From Runella sp. CRIBMP (GTDB lineage: Bacteria > Bacteroidota > Bacteroidia > Cytophagales > Spirosomataceae): a DNA stretch of 64,000 nt. The stretch lies in assembly GCF_009905605.1 (NCBI RefSeq), contig NZ_JAAAKZ010000003.1:558001-622000 (forward strand). Direction: 5' to 3'. The translations under genes were made by a program, and so were the position numbers. Under the pieces are notes generated by a model. The model had not been told where the DNA came from. It was given only the letters and a program-made list of their open reading frames with translations, and did not search any database. Below are positions 8,456-16,921 of the stretch, one piece after another. Positions within the stretch are counted from its first letter, which is position 1. The number at the start of each line of letters is the position of its first letter.

Positions 8456-11400
8456 ATGAAAAAATACCTGTTACTGCTTTCTATCTGCATCTCTAATGTC
8501 GTTTGGGCCAACAACGTGATTCCTTCCGACTACTGGGATCACCTTGCCCTCAACGAAGGCCTGAGCCAAAACGAAGTGCGTAGCATCGTGCAGGACCACC
8601 GAGGGTTGATGTGGATGGGCACACAAGACGGCCTCAATTGTTATGACGGACAGACCATCAAAAAATACCGCCACAACCCGTTTGACTCTACTACCCTCTC
8701 GCACGATGACATTACGTTTTTGTACGAAGATGCGCGGCATCATCTCTGGGTGGGCACCACCAAAGGCCTGAATAGGCGGTTGTTTCGCCACCATACTTTT
8801 CAACATTTTCCGCAAATCCAAGGCATGGTCACGAGCATTGTGGAAGATAAAAACCATACGATTTGGGTAGGAACGTCGTCAGGTTTATGGTGCCTGCGGC
8901 CACAAGGAGATGAATTTCAGCATTTTTTGTACCGTCATTCGGCAGACGATGCTTATTCGCTTTCGCACGATTTTGTGGGGAGTATGACCCTTGACGCCGA
9001 TGGAAATTTATGGATAGGAACGGCCAAAGGCCTCAATAAACTATTGATGGGCAATACCATACGCTTCGAAAATAGTCGTAATCGCTCCTTGCCGCTTTAT
9101 GACGCTGACCAACCTCCTACGCACGTCTGGAGTGGGCGTGGTAAGGGGTTGTGGGTGAGTGTTCAGGGGCAGTTTGGGTTGGCCAATCCCCACACGGGTG
9201 CATGGGAAGACCTGACGGCAGCCTTGCCCGCCCAAGCCCAAATTTCGACCGTTTGGACCGACCGGCTCGGTGTGATTTGGATAGGAACGCAGGGAAATGG
9301 TATTTTTCGTTATCGTTTTGACGCAACCGCGCGGCAATTGGTACGTCTGGGGAGTTTTCAGGAAGATTTATTGGCCAAAAATGGTCTCAGAAGTAGTCAT
9401 ATTACGTGTATTTATGAAGGGCGAGAAGCATCCGAAGATGTGGTTTGGGTAGGTACACGCGAGGCGGGAGTACAGTTGTATTCACGTTCAAAAAATACAT
9501 TTCAGCATTGGGAACGGCTATTTAGTAAAGAAAATGCCGCTGGAAAAAGTTACTTCGGCATCGGCACCGATCGACAAGGGTTTTTGTGGACGGGGACTTT
9601 TGCCAATTTGTACCGAATTGACCGTCAGTCTCAGACCATTAAAAAATACGCATTACCCAATGATGCCTTGGTCGAAACCATCACCGAAGATGTGCAAGGT
9701 ACGTTGTGGATAGGTGGCAATGCGGGTTTGCTTCGGTATGACCGCTCTCGTGATCGTTTTGTTCCGTTTGTGCTGCCCTCATTCGACAATAAAAAACCTT
9801 GGGTTTTACGGATTTACGAAGACAAACAACAAAAAATGTGGGTAGGCACTCAGTCTTATCTGGCCAAATTCACTCCGACTGGCTCGCCCGAAATCATTCG
9901 GGAACTACCCGCTGCCCAAAATACTAAAATTGAACTGCGTAACGTCGGGGCTATTCAGATGGACACCAAAGGCACACTCTGGATTGGGATGCGAAACGGA
10001 TTGGTGCAATGGCCCGCCAACGGAGGGGCTGCCCAATTATTCCAAAATAAGCCTATTGACCCTAAATCGTTGATAAACAATACTGTATTGGACGTTCATG
10101 TCGATGCTAAACAGCGCGTGTGGGTGTGTACCACCAAAGGGCTCAGCCGAGTGATTGAAGAAAAAGGGAAGGTGACTTTTGAGCATTTTACCGAAAAAGA
10201 AGGCCTTCTAAATGCCTTCGTGTACGGGGCGTTGAGTGACTCGAAAGGGAAAATATGGCTCACTACCAACGGCGGTTTGGTTTGTTTTGACCCCGACAAA
10301 CGTACTTTTCGCAATTATACCGCCCAAGATGGACTCGGCGGTGGCGAATTTAACTCTGGGGGTTTTCACCAAAGCGCCGATGGAGAGTTGTTTTTTGGAG
10401 GCAACGGTATGTTGCTGAGTTGTCGTCCTACCGAATTAGTGCCCAATCGGCACTTGCCCAAAGTCGCGGTTACGTCCTTCAAAAAGTTTGAAAAAGAATG
10501 GGATATTGACAGTCTGCTGGCGTTGAAAGAGCCTATCACCCTAAAATACGACGAAAATTTTTTTTCGTTTGAATTGGCGGCGTTAGATTATACCAACCCC
10601 ACCCAGAATCAATTTGCGTATCAGTTGGAAGGGTTTGACAAAGAATGGGTTATGGCGGGTACACGTCGCTATTTGACGTTTACTAATTTGAGCCCTGGCC
10701 AGTATACGCTGCGCGTCAAAGCCGCCAACAACGAGGGGCTGTGGAATGATAAAGAAATACTCAGCATTCCGCTGTATATCCAACCCCCTTTTTGGCAAAC
10801 GTGGTGGTTTTATGCGTTGGCATTGTTGATGTTGGTGACCGTATCTAAGTTATTTTACGATTATCGAGTAAGGGCTAAAGTTAAGTATCTGTTTGACTTG
10901 GAGCGGGTTAAGTTGGAGGAGAACGAGCGCGTACGTAAACTCGCCGCCCAAGACTTGCACGATGAATTCGGAAATACATTGACCCGGATTTCGTTGTTAA
11001 CGGAGATGATTAAAACCCGCCTCAACGGTCAGGCCAAGGGAGAAATTGGGACATTGCTCACCAAAATCGGTGACAATTCCAACCGCATGTATCAAGGAAC
11101 GAAAGATTTTATTTGGGCTATCAATCCCGAACACGATAATTTTTACGAGATTGCCATTCGCCTCAAAGATTTTGGCGACGATGCATTTGATAAAACGGGA
11201 ATTCGGTTTTCGGTCAATGGCCTCAATGATGAGCTTCGCGCGGTGACGCTTTACATGGGCGAAAGCCGGCACTTAGTGTTGCTGTTCAAAGAAGCTATCA
11301 GCAACACCCTCAAACATGCCCAAGCCACGGACGTTTCGTTTACTTTTGGCGTTGAAAACGGTGAAATGAGCATCAAATGGGAAGACAACGGCAAGGGATT

Positions 11401-11578
11401 TTGCGCTGACCAAACCCGGCAGGGCAACGGACTGACCAACATCCAGACCCGCGCTGAAAAAATAGGCGGTAGCGCCATCATCCGAACACTGGAAGGCAAA
11501 GGAACTTGTATAGAATTTCGAAAAAAAGTAAGGGCTGGAGTACAATTTAGCCCAAAAACTGACAAAACGGGGCGTTAG
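8456..11578 (+). CDS. Two-component regulator propeller sensor histidine kinase (HisKA_3 type)
   Basis: A 1040-residue inner-membrane sensor. A signal peptide (MKKYLLLLSICISNVVWA) is followed by about a dozen regulator-propeller repeats of the form (V/L)WxGTxxGLxxY, forming two seven-bladed periplasmic propellers. A Y_Y_Y domain follows (YQLEGFDKEWV through LRVKAANNEGLW), then one membrane helix (about 780-800). The HisKA_3 dimerisation helix has the phospho-acceptor His835 in DLHDEFGN, and the HATPase has N-box EAISNTLKHA, G1 WEDNGKGF and G2 GNGLTNIQ. There is no receiver or AraC domain, so it needs a separate partner, almost certainly the regulator 22 bp downstream. Propeller sensors of this class often sense glycans; the ligand here is unknown. 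The start was chosen from the signal peptide and the promoter position. Confidence 0.92.
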   Translation: MKKYLLLLSICISNVVWANNVIPSDYWDHLALNEGLSQNEVRSIVQDHRGLMWMGTQDGLNCYDGQTIKKYRHNPFDSTTLSHDDITFLYEDARHHLWVGTTKGLNRRLFRHHTFQHFPQIQGMVTSIVEDKNHTIWVGTSSGLWCLRPQGDEFQHFLYRHSADDAYSLSHDFVGSMTLDADGNLWIGTAKGLNKLLMGNTIRFENSRNRSLPLYDADQPPTHVWSGRGKGLWVSVQGQFGLANPHTGAWEDLTAALPAQAQISTVWTDRLGVIWIGTQGNGIFRYRFDATARQLVRLGSFQEDLLAKNGLRSSHITCIYEGREASEDVVWVGTREAGVQLYSRSKNTFQHWERLFSKENAAGKSYFGIGTDRQGFLWTGTFANLYRIDRQSQTIKKYALPNDALVETITEDVQGTLWIGGNAGLLRYDRSRDRFVPFVLPSFDNKKPWVLRIYEDKQQKMWVGTQSYLAKFTPTGSPEIIRELPAAQNTKIELRNVGAIQMDTKGTLWIGMRNGLVQWPANGGAAQLFQNKPIDPKSLINNTVLDVHVDAKQRVWVCTTKGLSRVIEEKGKVTFEHFTEKEGLLNAFVYGALSDSKGKIWLTTNGGLVCFDPDKRTFRNYTAQDGLGGGEFNSGGFHQSADGELFFGGNGMLLSCRPTELVPNRHLPKVAVTSFKKFEKEWDIDSLLALKEPITLKYDENFFSFELAALDYTNPTQNQFAYQLEGFDKEWVMAGTRRYLTFTNLSPGQYTLRVKAANNEGLWNDKEILSIPLYIQPPFWQTWWFYALALLMLVTVSKLFYDYRVRAKVKYLFDLERVKLEENERVRKLAAQDLHDEFGNTLTRISLLTEMIKTRLNGQAKGEIGTLLTKIGDNSNRMYQGTKDFIWAINPEHDNFYEIAIRLKDFGDDAFDKTGIRFSVNGLNDELRAVTLYMGESRHLVLLFKEAISNTLKHAQATDVSFTFGVENGEMSIKWEDNGKGFCADQTRQGNGLTNIQTRAEKIGGSAIIRTLEGKGTCIEFRKKVRAGVQFSPKTDKTGR

Positions 11579-11600
11579 CTCTGACTAAATTATTCCAACA

Positions 11601-12221
11601 ATGCCAATCCGCCTCTCCCTCGTCGAAGACGATCACCTCATCCGCGAAGCATTTACCGATTTGCTGAACAATACCGAAGATTTTTTGGTCGTTAGCTCGT
11701 ATTCTAATTGTGAAGATTACCTGCGCAACCTCGGCACCGACCGCCCCGACGTGGTGCTCATGGACCTTGAACTCCCGCGCATGGGCGGTGTAGAAGGCAT
11801 TGAGCGCACCAAAAAACTACGCCCTCAAACCCAACTTATTGTGGTGACAGTGTACGAAAATGATGAGTTGGTGTTTAAAGCGCTGTGCGCTGGTGCGGGC
11901 GGATACCTCACTAAAAACATGCCGCCCAGTCGTCTCATTGAGGCCATTCGTGAGATACGACAGGGCGGCGCCCCCATGAGTACCAATATTGCCCGCATGG
12001 TGGTGGCGTCGTTCCAGAAAAATCATCATTCTCCCCTAACCGCCCGCGAAACGGAGGTGTTGGAGCGCATTGCGCAAGGAAAAAGTTACACCACCATTGC
12101 CGACGAATTGTTTGTGGATAAAGAAACCATCCGGACCCACATCAAAAACATCTATTGGAAACTCGAAGTCCACTCCAAAGCAGAAGCCATTGAAAAGGCA
12201 AGGAAGGAGCGGTTTATTTGA
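11601..12221 (+). CDS. NarL/FixJ-family response regulator (REC-LuxR)
   Basis: A 206-residue response regulator. The receiver domain has acidic pocket Glu9/Asp10/Asp11 (VEDDH), phospho-acceptor Asp55 (VVLMDLELP), Thr83 and Lys105 (YLTKN). The C-terminal LuxR-type helix-turn-helix (about 143-206) begins LTARETEVLERIAQGKSY and continues DKETIRTHIKNIYWKL. It sits 22 bp downstream of the propeller kinase in the same direction, the standard kinase-regulator arrangement, so the kinase is the likely donor. Its targets are unknown; the neighbouring lipoprotein gene and the malonate operon are candidates by position only. Confidence 0.93.
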   Translation: MPIRLSLVEDDHLIREAFTDLLNNTEDFLVVSSYSNCEDYLRNLGTDRPDVVLMDLELPRMGGVEGIERTKKLRPQTQLIVVTVYENDELVFKALCAGAGGYLTKNMPPSRLIEAIREIRQGGAPMSTNIARMVVASFQKNHHSPLTARETEVLERIAQGKSYTTIADELFVDKETIRTHIKNIYWKLEVHSKAEAIEKARKERFI

Positions 12222-12240
12222 GCGATGACTTACCCCAATC

Positions 12241-13554
12241 TTAATTCTCAATGGTGCGAAACTCTCCCCCGAAAGCACCTGCTTGGACGGGTTTATAACG
12301 ACCTGGTTCATGGTAGAGGGTAGCGCTGAAAGTACCCGCAATGGTGCCAAGTTTGCCGTTGTATTCCGTGATGGTAATCGAGCCTTTGGAGTAAACCAAG
12401 TCGAAACTAACGGGGTCGAGGTATTGAGAATTAAATAATTTCCCAGTTTTTCCGCTCTCCTTACCAGACATACGGCAGTTCTCGTCTGGCCCAATTGTGT
12501 AGGTACCTTTTCCTTTGAAATTTTTGATGGAAACGCTTAGACCTGCTGGATAACTCGCATCTGGGGGCATAACTTCTTGCATACTGATATAAATACTGTT
12601 GCCGCTTTCGTCGTTATTGGCCGAAACTTTAGGATTTTCGTAGGTTTTTCCATTGATGGTCATTCGATTGGCCGCTGCAACGGTCACGTTAGCAACCAAA
12701 ATGATTTGACTACGTCCTCCCGTTTTTAGGTCAACACTGATGGTCATCGGGTGGGTGGCGGGTACTTTGCTGGGAGCGATATAAAGTGCTTTTTCTCCTT
12801 TGTTGTGAACACTTAACGAGCCATTGGCTTTGTTGGCCGACAGTGCGGGTTCGCCGTTGAGACGCCAGTTTCTGAGGTTGGTATGGTCAACGGGCTCCCA
12901 CGGCTTAAGCGGAGCCAATAATGTTTCTCTTGACTCAGCCTCCTCTTTGTCGCTGTGGTTGGGTTGATAGGCCACCGTAAGCATTATTTGTTGGTTAGGA
13001 ACCAACACACTGGCGTCGTATTTCAGATAAAAATTCTGATAAAAAGCGAGAGGGTATTTTAGGTCAAATGTCGGGGCGGTAAGTGTTTGAGTAGCAACGT
13101 CTGCTTTGAGGTTAGACTTGCCAAGCCAAGCACCGTCTTCGCGCTGCCTGGCCAGACCCACCACATTGGTAGCGGTGCCGTTGAGGCCGTCCTTGCCAAA
13201 TTTCCAAGCGAGTGAAACAGGTTTGTTGAGTTTTGTCTCCTTGGGCGTTACTTCAAATGCTGGCCCGATACCCCCAGCGGCTTTGTTTTCTACCATTTGT
13301 AGCCGAAGGGTGGTAGGGGCACTGAGCGCACCCGCTGGAAAAGTCAATTGTAGGCTCCCGTCGGGGGAAGTCAGCGTGCCACCTTCGGGGCCGATAGATT
13401 TGGCAACGGGCGCACCGATGGGCTTTCCCTTTTCGGTGATTTCGGCGGGGAGGTTGCCTATCGGCTCAACATTAACAAGACTGCCAGGTGTTTGGCAGGC
13501 AATTTGACCCACGAGCCAGACGCCCATGGTCAATCGAGGAAGAAAATGTTTCAT
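12241..13554 (-). CDS. Putative lipoprotein with ZU5-like domain
   Basis: A 437-residue protein when started at ATG 13554, where a lipoprotein signal peptide begins (MKHFLPRLTMGVWLVGQIAC, lipobox Cys20). An in-frame ATG 36 nt upstream would spoil that signal. Residues about 55-100 match ZU5-type domains (GPEGGTLTSPDGSLQLTF followed by PAGALSAPTTLRL), seen in surface proteins of Bacteroidota and eukaryotic cytoskeletal adaptors. The rest is beta-rich and unrecognised. It is likely anchored to the outer membrane. It converges on the response regulator with 19 bp between the stops, and an 8-bp inverted repeat lies just upstream. Function unknown. Confidence 0.75.
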   Translation of the reverse strand: MKHFLPRLTMGVWLVGQIACQTPGSLVNVEPIGNLPAEITEKGKPIGAPVAKSIGPEGGTLTSPDGSLQLTFPAGALSAPTTLRLQMVENKAAGGIGPAFEVTPKETKLNKPVSLAWKFGKDGLNGTATNVVGLARQREDGAWLGKSNLKADVATQTLTAPTFDLKYPLAFYQNFYLKYDASVLVPNQQIMLTVAYQPNHSDKEEAESRETLLAPLKPWEPVDHTNLRNWRLNGEPALSANKANGSLSVHNKGEKALYIAPSKVPATHPMTISVDLKTGGRSQIILVANVTVAAANRMTINGKTYENPKVSANNDESGNSIYISMQEVMPPDASYPAGLSVSIKNFKGKGTYTIGPDENCRMSGKESGKTGKLFNSQYLDPVSFDLVYSKGSITITEYNGKLGTIAGTFSATLYHEPGRYKPVQAGAFGGEFRTIEN

Positions 13555-13588
13555 TTTTGGCTGTGTAGTTAAACAAATCGGATTCATC

Positions 13589-13612
13589 AACGAGCGTTTC
13601 AGAGCGCTCGTT
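13589..13612. repeat. Short inverted repeat upstream of the ZU5 lipoprotein gene
   Basis: AACGAGCG (13589-13596) and CGCTCGTT (13605-13612) are perfect 8-bp arms around an 8-nt loop, 35 bp before the chosen start. It could be a leader hairpin or a regulator site. It has no T-tract and is not an obvious terminator. Confidence 0.4.
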
Positions 13613-13775
13613 ACCCCAAAATTGCCCTAATGTGCCCATTTTTAATAGCCAGAAATGATTGAATTGTGTCTATGGACGATTTAATTGAGAAAAAAAGGAG
13701 GTGAAAGAGCTTAAACAAAAGCCCCTAACAGAAAGAAGCCTCGTAGATGCATAACCTTTGTAGAAAATAAGCGCA

Positions 13776-14540
13776 TCAGCTCCCCAACGTCAGCCGCATT
13801 AGAAGGTACAGAATCGAAGGACAGGCGAGGCAGCCCAGACCCGTGTAAAATGTGGCGGTAAGGGCACCGTAGGGAACAAGTTTGGGGTCGGTGGCGGCCA
13901 ATCCTGCCGTTACGCCGCTGGTGGTTCCCATCAATCCACCGTAGATGAGGGCGGTGTGTGGATTATCGAGGCCGATGTATTTGGCCACGAAGGGCGTACC
14001 GATGGTTACGGTAATGGCTTTGACCACCCCCGCCGCAATGCTCAAGGCAATGACGTCGGACGAGGCACCGATGGCCGCGCCCGTTACTGGCCCGACAATG
14101 TATGTACATGCCCCCGCGCCGATGGTGGTCAGGCTGACGGCGTCGCGATAACCCCATAGCAATGCCACGCCAACACCGCCCAAAAAAGAAAGTACAATGC
14201 CCAAAAACAGCGATAAAGCGCCCACCCAGCCCGTGCGCCTCAACACTAAAAAACTCGCGCCCATAGCGGTAGAAACAATGGCGAAGTCGCGAAACATGGA
14301 GCCGCCCAGCGTACCGAAGCCCGAAAAAATCTTAATATCGGCAATGCCCTTTTCCCCACCCGAATACACCCCACCGAAGTAGGCAATGACCAGACCCGTA
14401 AGAATAGCGATGGCCGAGGCGGGGATTTTACGACGAGTAAGTTTGTCGGAAATAATGCCCGACAGATAAATGATAAGCCCTACGACCAAAAAGGCAAAGA
14501 CCAACCCATTTTTTTCGAGGAATTTGACGATAATTTCCAT
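13776..14540 (-). CDS. madM: Malonate transporter subunit MadM
   Basis: A 254-residue membrane protein with many hydrophobic helices and the MadM pattern: YLSGIISDKLTRRKIPAS (25-42), GACTYIVGPVTGAAIGASSD, and an ending rich in LTATFYTGLGCLACPSILY. MadL and MadM together form a sodium-coupled malonate importer in the inner membrane. It begins 2 nt after the madL stop, so the two are translationally linked and stoichiometric. Upstream on the same strand is a malonyl-CoA synthetase gene, which supports malonate as the substrate. Full family length, no defects seen. Confidence 0.9.
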   Translation of the reverse strand: MEIIVKFLEKNGLVFAFLVVGLIIYLSGIISDKLTRRKIPASAIAILTGLVIAYFGGVYSGGEKGIADIKIFSGFGTLGGSMFRDFAIVSTAMGASFLVLRRTGWVGALSLFLGIVLSFLGGVGVALLWGYRDAVSLTTIGAGACTYIVGPVTGAAIGASSDVIALSIAAGVVKAITVTIGTPFVAKYIGLDNPHTALIYGGLMGTTSGVTAGLAATDPKLVPYGALTATFYTGLGCLACPSILYLLMRLTLGS

Positions 14541-14542
14541 GC

Positions 14543-14911
14543 TCAGTCGGGCTTGGTATTTTTAGAAAGTTTGGCTAAAAGCGGAATGGCAAGCAGGCAA
14601 ATCACAAAAGGGACAATCCCCGCCACAATGGCGATAAAGCCACTCGAAACCGCCACTTTTACGTTTTGAATGGCCGACATCGCCACGATAATCGGAATAT
14701 ACATATGATTCCAAAACAGAATTCCGTTTTCGGTAGATTTATCAAAATAACCTTTTTTGTGAAGCCAATCGCTCAGGAAAATCAAAAGTAACATGGCAAA
14801 ACCTACTCCGCCGACGTTGGCGTCGACGCCGATGAGTTTACCCAAAAATTCACCGATGAGTTGGCCGAGGATGTAGCAAAAAGCCAAAATGGCTACGCCG
14901 TAAATAATCAT
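14543..14911 (-). CDS. madL: Malonate transporter subunit MadL
   Basis: A 122-residue membrane protein with about four hydrophobic helices, matching MadL (GVAILAFCYILGQLIGEFLG near the N-terminus, then GVDANVGGVGFAMLLLIFLS). It is the small partner of MadM in the sodium-malonate symporter. It lies between matB (77 bp upstream, containing a long inverted repeat) and madM (2 nt downstream). The repeat could uncouple madLM expression from matB. The family call rests on sequence pattern plus the neighbour. Confidence 0.9.
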   Translation of the reverse strand: MIIYGVAILAFCYILGQLIGEFLGKLIGVDANVGGVGFAMLLLIFLSDWLHKKGYFDKSTENGILFWNHMYIPIIVAMSAIQNVKVAVSSGFIAIVAGIVPFVICLLAIPLLAKLSKNTKPD

Positions 14912-14935
14912 TTTTTGGAGGTTAAAGGTTTAGGG

Positions 14936-14981
14936 AACGTCGGCAGGGTTTGAGATTGTGACGATTAACCCTGCCGACGTT
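14936..14981. repeat. Perfect 15-bp inverted repeat between matB and madL
   Basis: Arms AACGTCGGCAGGGTT (14936-14950) and AACCCTGCCGACGTT (14967-14981) are exact reverse complements around a 16-nt loop. The hairpin starts 7 nt after the matB stop, inside an operon, and is not followed by a T-run, so it is not a standard intrinsic terminator. It may be a REP-like palindrome or an mRNA-processing or stabilising hairpin. No second copy was seen in the window. Confidence 0.75.
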
Positions 14982-14988
14982 AAGGAAA

Positions 14989-16473
14989 TTAAAATAACTT
15001 CTTGATGTCGTTTTTGGTGACTTTGCCCATGGCATTGCGGGGGAGTTCGTCGATGATTTTGTAGTGGCGAGGTACTTTGTAGGCGGGCATACGCTCGCGT
15101 AGCCATTGGTTGAGCGCTTTTAGGTCGATTTCGGGGGCTTTGACCATCAATGCCGCAACGACCAACTCCCCCCATTCTTCGTTGGGAACGCCCACCACAC
15201 TGCAATCGCTGATGGCGGGATGCGTGCGCAATACTTCTTCGATTTCGAGCGCGGAGATTTTGTAACCGCCAGATTTAATGATGTCGATAGAATCGCGGCC
15301 CAAGATGCGGTAATAGCCTTTTTCGACCACTGCCACGTCACCTGTTTTGAACCAACCATCTTCCGTGAAAGTCTTTTGGGTGGCTTCGGGGCGTTGCCAG
15401 TATTCCAAAAATACGTTTTTTCCCTTCACCTGAATTTCGCCAGGTTGGCCCGTTTTGACGACCTGATTTTGCTCATCGACCAACAGAACCCGAACGCCAG
15501 GCAGAGGTTTGCCGATGTAGCCTGCTTTGCGCTCGCCGTGGTAGGGATTGCTAATGCCCATGCCGATTTCGGTCATGCCGTAGCGTTCCAAAAGCGTGTG
15601 TCCGCTAATGGTTTTCCATTTTTCCATAACCGATACAGGCAATGCCGCCGAGCCAGAAACCATCAGTCGAAAGCGAGCAAGGTTGTCTGAAATGACTTGT
15701 TGTTTATCCTTTGGCAGACTTTCCCAGTAGGCAATGAGTTTGAAATAAATGGTCGGGACGGCCATGAATACGTTGATTTTTTCTTGCAAAAATGCCCCAA
15801 AGACCGCTTCTGCCGAAAATGACGGCAAGAACTCTACCGTCGCGCCCGACCACAGTGCGCACGAAATGACGTTAATGATGCCGTGAACGTGGTGCAACGG
15901 CAACACGCACAGAATGTGATCATTGGCCGACCATTCCCAGGCTTTTACCAAGGTTGATACCTGTGCTTCGATGGTGCGGTGCGTCGTGACCACGCCTTTG
16001 GGTAGGTTAGTGGTGCCGCTAGTATAGAGAATCATTGCCCGACGGTCGGGCGAAATATTGGGCAATTTTTGGGGAGATAAAGCAGCGTCTTTAATATCCG
16101 TTAAGGCAATGAAACGAAGGCCTTTTTGGGTAACCAACGGCTCTAAAAGCTCGGCATATTCGGCCCCCGCCACGATGATTTGCGCGTCGGTATCGTCGAT
16201 GACGTACTGTAAGGAGGGCAATGGGTACGTGATACACAACGGAACCGCTACGCCGCCAGCGCGCCATATACCCCACTGCACGCGCACATAATCAAAACCG
16301 GGGGAGACCATAAAAGCGACGCGAGCTTCGGCCAAATCAGTTGTTTGTTCAAGTAATATTGACGCAAATCCGTGCGAAGCTTCCAGTAAATGTTGGTAGG
16401 TATAGGTTTGATTGTCAGCGACAATGGCTTGATTGCCTTGGGTTTGGGAGGCGTTTTTGATTAACTGTAGCAT
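14989..16473 (-). CDS. matB: Malonyl-CoA synthetase-like acyl-CoA ligase (MatB)
   Basis: A 494-residue class I adenylate-forming enzyme. It has the P-loop-like ILYTSGTTNLPKGVV, the LLERYGMTEIGMG motif typical of MatB, the GWFKTGDVAVV hinge region, and the C-terminal catalytic Lys in NAMGKVTK. MatB makes malonyl-CoA from malonate, ATP and CoA in the cytoplasm. Placement directly upstream of madLM strongly supports malonate over other short-chain acids. No malonyl-CoA decarboxylase or malonate decarboxylase subunit is nearby, so imported malonate may feed fatty-acid or polyketide synthesis, or the decarboxylase lies elsewhere. Length is normal for MatB. Confidence 0.87.
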   Translation of the reverse strand: MLQLIKNASQTQGNQAIVADNQTYTYQHLLEASHGFASILLEQTTDLAEARVAFMVSPGFDYVRVQWGIWRAGGVAVPLCITYPLPSLQYVIDDTDAQIIVAGAEYAELLEPLVTQKGLRFIALTDIKDAALSPQKLPNISPDRRAMILYTSGTTNLPKGVVTTHRTIEAQVSTLVKAWEWSANDHILCVLPLHHVHGIINVISCALWSGATVEFLPSFSAEAVFGAFLQEKINVFMAVPTIYFKLIAYWESLPKDKQQVISDNLARFRLMVSGSAALPVSVMEKWKTISGHTLLERYGMTEIGMGISNPYHGERKAGYIGKPLPGVRVLLVDEQNQVVKTGQPGEIQVKGKNVFLEYWQRPEATQKTFTEDGWFKTGDVAVVEKGYYRILGRDSIDIIKSGGYKISALEIEEVLRTHPAISDCSVVGVPNEEWGELVVAALMVKAPEIDLKALNQWLRERMPAYKVPRHYKIIDELPRNAMGKVTKNDIKKLF

Positions 16474-16543
16474 AGGTTAAAAAAAGGAAAGGCTCAAAGC
16501 TATTCGAAAACGAGCATTCTGCCAAAAATGCAGTCAGTGGATA

Positions 16544-16561
16544 TTGACAATTTATTGTCAA
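16544..16561. promoter_or_regulatory. Inverted repeat in the higBA promoter region
   Basis: TTGACAA (16544-16550) and TTGTCAA (16555-16561) form a 7-bp inverted repeat, 60 bp before the higB start and 30 bp before the larger palindrome. It may be a second antitoxin-binding site or contain a -33-like TTG. Inference from position only. Confidence 0.4.
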
Positions 16562-16590
16562 ATTGTTACAAACTGAGTAAATTTATTGTT

Positions 16591-16611
16591 TTATAACATA
16601 CTATGTTATAA
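16591..16611. promoter_or_regulatory. Perfect palindromic operator upstream of higBA
   Basis: TTATAACATA-C-TATGTTATAA is a perfect palindrome with 10-bp arms ending 9 bp before the higB start codon. Xre-type antitoxins such as HigA repress their own operon by binding palindromes overlapping the promoter, so this is the likely HigA operator. It covers the region where the promoter would lie, consistent with autorepression. Confidence 0.65.
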
Positions 16612-16620
16612 TTTTAGTGA

Positions 16621-16921
16621 ATGATTATTGAGTTTGATAATAACGAATTAGTGGCCTATTATGAAGGCACTCACCGAGGGAAGCTCCCTTTTCAGTCTTC
16701 TGTGGTGAGACAGTATCAGAAAGTAGTTAATTACATGGTCGCTGCTCCTAATTTTAATGAACTCAAAAAAAATAAACTCACTGCGTATTCACCCACTCAA
16801 AAAAGAATTAACGGGCAAATACGCCGCAAGGGTAAATGACCAATACCGTTTGATTTTTCGATTGGATGAAGAAGAAACGATAGAAATACTCACACTGGAA
16901 GACTTGACGGATTATCACTAA
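16621..16921 (+). pseudogene. higB: HigB-type (RelE/ParE superfamily) toxin, frameshifted in an A8 run
   Basis: The frame opening at 16621 (MIIEFDNNELVAYYEGTHRG) resembles a HigB toxin N-terminus but ends early at 16839. The C-terminal half lies one frame over: after the A8 run (16765-16772) it reads INSLRIHPLKKEL, then YAARVNDQYRLIFRLDEEE, and ends LEDLTDYH at 16921. The (R/H)PLKG and VNDQYRLIF motifs are the HigB core, and the stop overlaps the higA start (TAATG), the usual operon junction. Deleting one A joins the halves into about 99 residues. The toxin is either inactivated (mutation or sequencing error), switched by slippage in the homopolymer, or made by +1 frameshifting. Confidence 0.83.
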
